Shown: in pieces, positions 53,926 through 61,435 of the stretch | Layout: each line of letters opens with the position of its first letter | Position numbering within the stretch: the first letter of the stretch is position 1 | NCBI GenBank assembly: GCA_026770575.1 | Contig: MU657171.1 | Span: 214,835-278,834 of the forward strand | Reading direction: 5' to 3' | Length of the DNA stretch: 64,000 bases | DNA from: Pelagophyceae sp. CCMP2097 | Lineage: Eukaryota > Sar > Pelagophyceae | Translations under genes and position numbers: made by a program | The notes under the pieces: generated by a model | What the model was told of the DNA's origin: nothing | The model's database searches: none | The model's input: the letters and a program-made list of their open reading frames with translations, nothing else

Positions 53926-54819
53926 TCAGCTGGCGCCGGCGGTGGTGTAGACTAGGCGGAGCGGCGCGGGCCCGTTGGAGGACGTGGACCTTGAGATCGA
54001 GTCGAAGAAGGGCCGGCGCTGGGCGGCCTTTGGCGCATAAGCCGTGTTGGAAGATCTGCGCGCGGCGGCCTCGAGGCTGCGGATGAACTGGACGGGGCCT
54101 TGCTCCGCGAGCTTGTTCTGGAGCGCCGCGCCGCAGGGCGTGCGCGCGGCGCCGCCGAGGTCGAGCGCCGAGAGCAGCGTGATCTCCGTGCGGCCGTCTT
54201 GGAGCGGCCGGAGGAGCTGCGCGCCGAGGATGACTTCGGAGCGCACAATGTCGTCGGATTCGGGCGCGCGGTCGTCGTCGACGGCGTGGTTCACCACGGC
54301 CACGCTGCCGTCTTCGAGGCGGCGCCAGTGGACGGCAGTGACGAAGTCGCGCCTCTTGAAGGGCCCCATCGCCCCCGTGACAGAGTACGTGATTTGGCCG
54401 TCGTCGTCGTAGCGCTCGATCTCACGCAACTCGGCGCAATTCGGATTGTACTCGCGAGTGCGGTTCGCGTCGCGTAGCGTGGCGACGACGTCTTCCAGCT
54501 GCGCGTCGATGGTGCACGACGCCAGGACGACGTCGCCGGCGCGCCAGACGGAGACGCCGTCGGCCTCGTGGATGTTTACAAACGACGTTCTGTAGTCGCT
54601 GCTAAAGTTGAGCGCGCGAGACAGCGCCGCGTCGCCCTGGCTGTGGAAGGCCACCGGGTCCAGGCGCCGCCCGCCGCCCCCGACGCCCGCCGCGCCCAGC
54701 GACGAAAAGGGCGCCGCGTAGCCGCCGCGGACACCCAGGGGGCGGCCCCCGCGCACGAGGGCCACCGCCGAGAGCGCCAAGAGGCCGAGGCGCGCGAGGA
54801 CCCCCATGGGCCGGACCAT
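53926..54819 (-). CDS. START-domain lipid-binding protein with leader
   Basis: One exon of 297 codons from ATG 54819; another ATG at 54807 is equally good. The leader MGVLARLGLLALSAVALVRG followed by GYAAPFSSL looks like a heterokont plastid-import signal. Residues 80-270 follow the START (STAR-related lipid transfer) fold: NIHEADGVSVWRAGDVVLAS, VVATLRDANRTREYNPNCAE, ITYSVTGAMGPFKRRDFVTA, VHWRRLEDGSVAVVNHAVDD, VILGAQLLRPLQDGRTEITL and, in the C-terminal helix, QGPVQFIRSLEAAA. START proteins bind and move lipids or sterols; ligand unknown. Confidence 0.85.
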   Translation of the reverse strand: MVRPMGVLARLGLLALSAVALVRGGRPLGVRGGYAAPFSSLGAAGVGGGGRRLDPVAFHSQGDAALSRALNFSSDYRTSFVNIHEADGVSVWRAGDVVLASCTIDAQLEDVVATLRDANRTREYNPNCAELREIERYDDDGQITYSVTGAMGPFKRRDFVTAVHWRRLEDGSVAVVNHAVDDDRAPESDDIVRSEVILGAQLLRPLQDGRTEITLLSALDLGGAARTPCGAALQNKLAEQGPVQFIRSLEAAARRSSNTAYAPKAAQRRPFFDSISRSTSSNGPAPLRLVYTTAGAS

Positions 54820-55163
54820 CAAAAAGCGCCTTCGGAGGACGCGCGCAAGCGAGGGAGTCGAGAGCCTGGGCTTGCAGAATAGAGCTCGAGTCCGAGTCGC
54901 GCACTCGGAAATCTCTCCTGAAATTCCTCTGGCTCGGAATTTAACGGATTTTGCGATGGCGCACTGTAGTGTGCACTGAGCTTGTGCACTGTGTACTATG
55001 ACTGCACTGATCACTTGAAGTACCGAGGTTGTCATTTTGTGCACCCTCGTCGGCGGTGGCGGGTCACCCGCAGGCCTTTCTGCGACTTTTCGGATTTAAC
55101 ATTTGCGCTTCACATGGTGGTCGTCGGCCGTCTCCGACGGGGCTTTGGTGTCCCCGGATGGTG
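54820..55163. other. Intergenic stretch
   Basis: Moderate GC, no coding frame of protein-like composition. GTGCACTG-like words (TGTAGTGTGCACTGAGC, TTGTGCACTGTGTAC, TGCACTGATC) recur between about 54965 and 55015. No RNA gene is recognised. Confidence 0.4.
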
Positions 55164-56859
55164 CTAGCCCTGGCGGCCGAGGTCGGCCCAGTCGCGGTGT
55201 TTGCACTGCTGCTGCGTCATGGGCGCGTGGCCTTGGGGCAAGAGCGATGCGTACTTGGACTCTTGAGTGTTGATGAGGATAACGGGCCGCGCGCGCCAAT
55301 TGCACTCGTGCAGCCCGAAATGCGCCGCGCGCGCAGCCTCGTGCCAGATGTGAAAGGCCTCGGAGACGCAGACGAAGGGCGGCGGCACCCAGTCGTGCAG
55401 CTGCCTCGACGGCCAAGAGTACCAGAAGACGATTGTCCCTTGGCCCGGCGGTTCGCGGTCCAGCGCATCCAGGTCGTAGACATGGCGGCCCTGGGCGATG
55501 CGGTCGACGAGGCTCGCCTCGTACGCGCCGTCGACGGCCGCCTCGTATGTATTTGCGGGCCAGACGAAGGCCGGGTCGGGTTGGAGTTGGATCGGCGCAA
55601 AGTAGCGCCCATGGTGCCAAGAGTCCATAAAGGTGCCGTGCTCGCCTATTGTTCCAAGATGTCCGCGAAAGAGCGCACCCTCTCTCTCGGGGCGGGTTTC
55701 CTTGGGACGCGGCCGTTTGCCGTTGTGGAACGACCTCGGAATCGCCGGGTAGATGCACTCTCGGCCTCTATGTTGCTTCGCGTCTCGCATCCAGTGGTCC
55801 CAGTGCGTCTTCGGCCACTTGGCCTTCAACTCTTGGGCCCAGAGCTTTCGCGGCAGGAACCAGCCGAGGCCGGGGAAGTAGCCCGTCCTGCGGAGCGCGG
55901 CCGCGTCGGCGCCGTCGCGCTCGGCAGAGTAGAAGCCGTTGTCGTTCCAGGCCGAGACGACAAAGACACTTGGGTCGGCATCGGCGACGAGGGCGACGTT
56001 TTCAAAGTAGTCAACAAAGTCGGGTGCAAAGAGCAAGTCGTCCTCGACGACGATAACGCCCGGCGCGTTTGGGAAGCGGACGTCCAGAGCGAATTCCAAA
56101 GCAAAGCCGTACATCTTCGCGATGCGCGCCGCACCGTCGACTTTTCCCTCGCGTTGCCGCGCCTTTCGCTCGAGGTGCATGCCCGCAAACTCGCGCACCA
56201 CCGCCGCCACCTAGCGGACCGTCGGCCGAAAACAAGCGCCGGCCCCTCGCATCCCCTCGCATCCCCTCGCGTCCCGAGCGCACCGACTCGTCGTCGCCGT
56301 CCTGGACGACCTAAGCCTCTGGTGAGTGTCACTCCGGCGAGGCACGAGGCCGCAAGCACGCACGGCCACGTCGCTGGGCCGCACGGACGCCGCGATGAGC
56401 CTGCGGGCGCGGCCTCTGGCGGCGCCGGCGGGCGCGCGGGACTCACGACTTGAGCGTGGCGCGGAGCGAGTCCGCGCGGTCGCAGGCGAGCAGCACGATG
56501 GGCAGCTTGCCGCCAGACGCGAGGTAGTCCGCGATGGGGCCCGCCGGCCGATACGGCCGCGCCACCTCCGGAACCGCGGGCGGTGCGGGCGGCGCGGGCG
56601 GCGCGGGCGGCGCGGGCGGCGCGAGCGACCGCGCTGCCGGCTCGGCAGGTTCGATTTGCGGCGGTGCGCGTTCGCTTTGCGGCGCGGCGCGTGGCATCGC
56701 GGGCGCCCCCCTGAGCATCGGCGGCTCGAGGCCGTAGATCTGCTTGGCGGGTGCTTGCGCTGGCGCGATCTGCGCGCCGAGATGGATCCCGAAACAGAAG
56801 ACGAGGCAGAGTACCAGCAGCGTCACCGACTTCTCCTTCATCAGCCTCGCTAGACGCAC
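55164..56859 (-). CDS. MGAT1: GT13 glycosyltransferase, MGAT1-like
   Basis: Exons 56859-56447, 56400-56364, 56310-56284 and 56210-55164 give 507 residues. Type II membrane layout: short cytosolic tail, anchor (KSVTLLVLCLVFCFGIHLG), a proline/alanine stem with PAPPAPPAPPAPPA, then the catalytic domain. Joined exons read LPIVLLACDRADSLRATLKS, LIAASVRPSDVA, VVQDGDDES and VAAVVREFAGMHLERKAR, the expected GT13 order. Key motifs: GVIVVEDDLLFAPDFVDYF with the EDD metal site, DPSVFVVSAWNDNGFYS, TGYFPGLGWFLPRKLW and KTHWDHWMRD. MGAT1 adds GlcNAc to Man5GlcNAc2 in the Golgi, opening hybrid and complex N-glycan synthesis. Two exons of only 37 and 27 nt are fixed by frame and family similarity. Confidence 0.9.
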
Positions 56860-57104
56860 CGCCGCCGAGAAAATAGAGTCGGCGAGGCACTATAGGCACT
56901 ACGTTCGAGCGCGGCAGGCGCGGACCATGGCGGCGCGCAAAACACACAACAACCTCTTTTTCGCCAAAAGACCAGATTAGCGATCGTCCAACCACGCGCG
57001 CGTGTGTGGGTGTTCCCGCAGGCGTTCCAGTCGCCGACCTTCGCCGTTCCAGGCCGCGGCGTGCGTCGCTCGTCGCCGCGCACAGCGCCGCCGCCGCTTC
57101 GACC

Positions 57105-57604
57105 ATGTTCACAGTCGGCCGGGTGCGTCTTGCATGTTCCGGATCACGTTCTGCCGCTGCGTCAGAAGGTTGGTGGTCTCCGGGCCGAGCCGCCGGGCGT
57201 AGGGCGTGCTGATCCAGGGCATGGTCATGATCGTGCCCGGCGCGATCCTGTTTGCCATCATGCAGCCGAATAAGTTGAGTCGCGACGAGCTCCACGCCGA
57301 GCTCGTGCGTATACCTTTCGCGCGGCGACCTTCTCCGGCCGGCGCTTGAAGACGCGCGGCGTAGGAGCGCAAGTACCCGCAGCAGATCAAGCTGCAGCGG
57401 GAGAACCGCGCGCAGATGCAGGAATTTTTTCAGAAGATGAAGGACAACGACCCCGAGCAGGAGGCGACGATGCGCGCTTTAATGAACCAGCCGGCTTCGA
57501 ACAAGGTCAAGCCTACCTACGACCAACAATACGCGAAGAAGAGGCCCGTCGCCACCGAGGACAGGGACATCTCAGAGCCGAGCAAGGACATCTCCGAGCC
57601 GTGA
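57105..57604 (+). CDS. Small single-pass membrane protein, unknown
   Basis: Exons 57105-57122 (18 nt), 57203-57304 and 57365-57604 give 119 residues. One membrane helix (GVLIQGMVMIVPGAILFAIM) is followed by a charged helix (SRDELHAELERKYPQQIKLQ, RENRAQMQEFFQKMKDND) and a polar tail ending in a short duplication (DRDISEPSKDISEP). I do not recognise a family; the size and layout resemble small accessory subunits or assembly factors of organelle membranes. The start is the least certain part, but the 18-nt first exon has a GTGCGT donor and correct phase. It is divergent from MGAT1-like, 245 bp apart. Confidence 0.6.
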
Positions 57605-58028
57605 TTTCGAGGGATGCATTTATTATAGAACAGTGCCTTATTACAATTGTATAGAACGGCGCCGGAGCAGTCAAAAGGCCCACGTCCCCAAAAAGAGGCC
57701 GAAGGCGGGTGTTTGTGAGAAGGCCTGCCCCGCGCGGGGTTCGAGAGACGCTCGAGAGGTACAATTGTATACTCGGTGACCACTTTCTACGGAAATCTTT
57801 GGAGCTCTCTTTGCCACTGCTCGTCCACGCCCTGCTCGCCCACGACACGCGTCGCCGTCGCGCGGTTTATTATTCATGTATCGCTGAAGGCGTCTGGCGA
57901 TATCTAAAAAGTAGTAGCCTCGATCGAACGAGGAGGTTCTTGTACGCGTCGAGCGGCGCCTCCGGTCCCCCGCGCCCTGCGTCTCCGGCTCCGCGGTGCT
58001 CGAACAAATTCTCTGACGCGTCGGCGCC
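57605..58028. other. Intergenic stretch flanked by AT palindromes
   Basis: No gene. TACAATTGTA occurs at 57642-57651 and 57760-57769, enclosing a GC-rich 108-bp interior. The same palindrome occurs at 13071-13080 and 21174-21183. The region also serves as upstream sequence of EFG1. Confidence 0.55.
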
Positions 58029-58850
58029 ATGGCGCCGGTGGGTAAAGAGGAGATTGGCCGCAACGCGTTCCGCAACCGCAAGCAAAAGGAGCGCCTCAAG
58101 GCGCGCGGCGTCTCCAAGCCCAAGACGGAGAAGAACAAGATCCGCGACCTCCGCCGCAGAATCCAGCTCGAGAAGAAGAAGGGCGGCACCGCCGAGGCCA
58201 TCGCTGCGCTCGAGGCCGACATCGCGCTCCGGTCCACGTCAGAGGGCGCCAAGGAGGCCGAGCGGAAGAAGGTAAGGCAGTCCGCCGCGCGCGCGCCTTT
58301 AAAAGTTATGGACCGGACCGCGCCGGACCGCGCCTCGCTCGCAGGTCGAGATCCAAAAAGCCAACGCGACAAAGTACCATAAGGTCAAGTTCTTCGAGCG
58401 GCGAAAGGTCAGTTCTGCGCCCCTGCCCTTCCTCGACAACGTCTCATCCGAGCGGCTTGTCATCCGAGCCTCTCATGCGATTTTTAGATTGACCGGTCTC
58501 TGCGCCAAGTGCAAAAGAAGCTCCTGACGAGCCCCGCCGACGCCGCGCTCGTCGCGGAAGAGGCGCGCCTATTCGGCGACCTCTCCTACGTCAAGTTCTA
58601 CCCAAACGAGCACAAGTACATTTCGCTCTTTGGCGCCGAAGTCTCGGGCGAGCCGGACGACGAAAAGACGATTCGGCGGCGCGAGGACATGCGCAAGATC
58701 GCCCTCGCCAGAGCCGCAGAGGACGCTTTGAAGCCGAAAGAGGTCAAGCAGAAGGACGAGGAATCCGAGGAGGACGACGACGAAGAATCCGAGGAAGAAA
58801 AGGACGAGGAGGAGGAGGCAGGAGACGGCAACTTCTTCGTGAATAGCTAA
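58029..58850 (+). CDS. EFG1: rRNA-processing protein EFG1
   Basis: Exons 58029-58271, 58345-58407 and 58488-58850 give 222 residues. The N-terminus is basic (RNAFRNRKQKERLKARG). Helices follow (NKIRDLRRRIQLEKKKGGTA). Across two introns the protein reads VEIQKANATKYHKVKFFERR, KIDRSLRQVQKKL and DLSYVKFYPNEHKYISLFGA, the EFG1 signature (KYH..RFFER, YxxYYPxxxKYISLY). The C-terminus is a long Glu/Asp stretch. EFG1 acts in the nucleolus in early small-subunit pre-rRNA processing. Confidence 0.88.
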
Positions 58851-59127
58851 AGTTGACCCCTTCCTCAAGAATCCGCGACGCCGGCGAGGCCCTCGAGGGG
58901 TGACCCCGCGAGGCCGACCGTGTCCCCTGGTCGTGAGCGGGCGCGACGACTCCGCACGAGCTTGGAATACAACGCGTGGAGTCCGCCGCCCCTGTTCGCC
59001 CGGCGCAAGTGCGGCGTCCGAGTCAGCGTCCGAGTCTCCGGTCGGGAGCCTCGCCGGGAGGGTGCGCTAAGGATTCCTATTTACATACCGGTCCCGGCGG
59101 CGGCTCGGTGCTCGGGCGTGCGCGCTT

Positions 59128-61058
59128 TCAAAACAAGTTCTTGTCGTCGACCCTGGTCTTCGGAGTCTCGACGTCGCCGGCGTTGCCGTCGTCGCCGGAG
59201 ACGGCGGCCATGTTGTGGTTCGCGGTGACGGCGCGCTCGTTGCTGCGCCAGAGCGCAAAGGCACCGAGGGCGCGGTAGCCGACGGTCATCATGATGAGGA
59301 CGACGAGGCAGTCGGACGTGCTCGTGGACCGCATCTCGTAGAAGCGGAGGACGGCGTCGCCGTCGCAGGCGTTGCCCGGGAAGACGCTCTCGCGGGCCTC
59401 GTCGCACTTGAACTTCCCGGCGCCGCGGAACCTACGTGTGCGACGAATTCGAGTGGCTCTCCTCCGACGAATGAGCCTGCGCCGCCGGGGGGGTGCAGGC
59501 ACCGGGGGTCCCTTTGGACTCTGGCGTGGGACTCGTCGCGCATGACTGCTGTAAAGGACCAGTACTGCATGGCGATGTAGCGGGCCCACTTCCAGTAGAC
59601 GGGCATGTTCGCTGGGACGACGAAGAAGCCCTGGACGAGCATCATGAACCCGTAGGCCCCGGCACCGGCGGCCATGCCCACCACGTAGTGCGGCACCACG
59701 GCGGCGACTGCGAACATGAACGACTCCGCGCAGGCCAGGGCCAGCGTCAGCGCGACGCCGAAGAGCGCGGGCGAGCCCTCGAGGCCGACCATCGGGTGGA
59801 TGATGACCGTCGAGACCGAGGCGAGCGAGGCAGCGAGCGGCAGCGAGACGAGGAGCGACGCGGCGGCGTAGGCCCCCGCGCCGTAGTGGCCGTTGCGCGA
59901 CTCTACGCCGTAGAGCTGGCGGTCGGCGATCATGGCGGGCATGACGGCGATGGACATGAAGACCATGAAGGCGAAGACGAAGAAGAGGAGCGAGATGACG
60001 TCGATGATGTTGTCCTGCGCCTTGCCGACGTCGTAATAGAGCGACCCGATCAAAACGGACAAGCACGCGTACATGACGAAGCGCACGCCGACGACGCTCG
60101 GGTCGCGGACGAGCGCCAGCAGGCCGCGCTTCGTCAGCAGAACCGTCGCCCGCAAAAAGCCGGCGTGCGAAAACGCCGGCCCGTCGCCCGTCGGGGCGCC
60201 GCCGCCGCCGCCGCCGCCGGGCCCGTCGCGGAGGCCCGCGTCGACGAGGATGTCGGCTTTATCCGCATCGGCGACGATCTCGACAAAGTACTCGATGGGG
60301 TTGGTGTACTGTGGGCACTGAAAGCCGAGCGCGGCAAAGCGCTGCAAAATCTCGCCGCCGCCGGTGCCAAAGTAGGCCGTGCGGCCGCCCTTGGCGAGGA
60401 GGAGGAGGCGGTCCAGCGCCTCGTAGATGGCCGTCGAGGGCTGGTGCACGACGAGGGCGATGACCGTCGCCGCCTTTTTGGCGTGCGCCTTTAAAAGCTG
60501 CACGACCTTCAACGCCACCGTCGAGTCGAGGCCGCTCGTCGGCTCGTCGAGTAAAAGCACCGCCGGCCGGCCCACGAGCTCGCGGCAGACGCTGAGGCGC
60601 CGCTTCTCGCCGCCAGAGAGGCCGCGCACGAGGATGTCGTCGCCGACGACCGTGTCCGCGCAGGAGACGAGGTCGAACGCGGCGAGCAGCTCGTCGACCA
60701 CCGCGCGCGTCGCGCCCGGCGCCGCGGCGCCGCCGGCCGCCGGCCGCCGCACGAGCTCCGCCGTGAGCGTGAGCGCCTCGCGCGGCGTGAGCGCGCCCGC
60801 GAGGACGTCGCACTGCGGCACGCTCGCCACCTCGCCGCGTTTCCGCGAGAGCGGCGCGCCGTCGAGTTGGACGCGGGCGCGCATCGTCGCGCCCGGCGAA
60901 ACGAGTCTGCCCGTGATGACGTCGAGGACGCTGCTCTTGCCCGCGCCGCTCGAGCCCATGATGAAGAGCAGCTCGCGCCGGTTCGCGCCGCCCCAGACGT
61001 CGGAGATGATCACCTTCGGCCCAACCTTGTAGTCGTGGATCCGGAACGTAAAGTCCAT
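59128..61058 (-). CDS. ABCG half-transporter (White/BCRP type)
   Basis: Exons 61058-59503 and 59431-59128 give 619 residues. The nucleotide-binding domain comes first: Walker A ELLFIMGSSGAGKSSVLDVI, signature ILVRGLSGGEKRRLSVCREL, Walker B PAVLLLDEPTSGLDSTVALK and ATVIALVVHQPSTAIYEAL. After a Gly-rich linker come six membrane helices, including VGVRFVMYACLSVLIGSLYY, LFFVFAFMVFMSIAVMPAMI, VPHYVVGMAAGAGAYGFMML and, in the last exon, CLVVLIMMTVGYRALGAFAL. An extracellular loop before the last helix has Cys residues (KFKCDEARESVFPGNACDGD), as in ABCG proteins. It works as a dimer exporting lipids or small molecules. A dispersed-repeat copy lies 22 bp upstream of the start codon. Confidence 0.93.
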
Positions 61059-61080
61059 TTCTGCAGCCGTCGACGGTTGC

Positions 61081-61220
61081 TGCTTGCTTGCTTAAGATCC
61101 ACCCTGGGTGGGGCTGCCCCAAACGGTTGAGACGGTACCGGAGACGGGGCAGCCGCTCGCTCTATTCTTTTTCTAGCTCCTTCTTCTGTCAGGCACTCCA
61201 CTGAGGCTGCTAAAGGCCAA
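61081..61220 (+). repeat. Dispersed structured repeat next to the ABCG start
   Basis: TGCTTGCTTGCTTAAGATCC, then the stems CCACCC-T-GGGTGG and TGGGGC-T-GCCCCA (61081-61120); after a 55-bp gap the second motif of the family (CTCCTTCTTCTGTCAGGCAC, then ACTGAGGCTGCTAAAGGCCA, 61177-61220). Same order as the copy at 29347-29395. Confidence 0.75.
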
Positions 61221-61435
61221 CAAGGGGGTCACCTCGGCTCGGTCCTCGGCTCGAACGTCGAGAGTTTCGCAAACTCGAGGCAAATCAGGGTAAGAATCGA
61301 CCTTCTCAAGTCTTGTCCTACAATTTCGAAATTGTAAGGAATACATAGGGGGTTGCCTGTAACCAAATTTTAACCAATCTTTTAGAAAATCTATAGATGT
61401 TGCAAAATTTGAATCTCTCTCCATCCATAGTTTCC

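Noticed and set aside
61010..61201. Short frame across the dispersed repeat reading PRVDLKQA
   Set aside because: It is the antisense translation of the repeat itself and recurs wherever the repeat occurs, without a surrounding gene.
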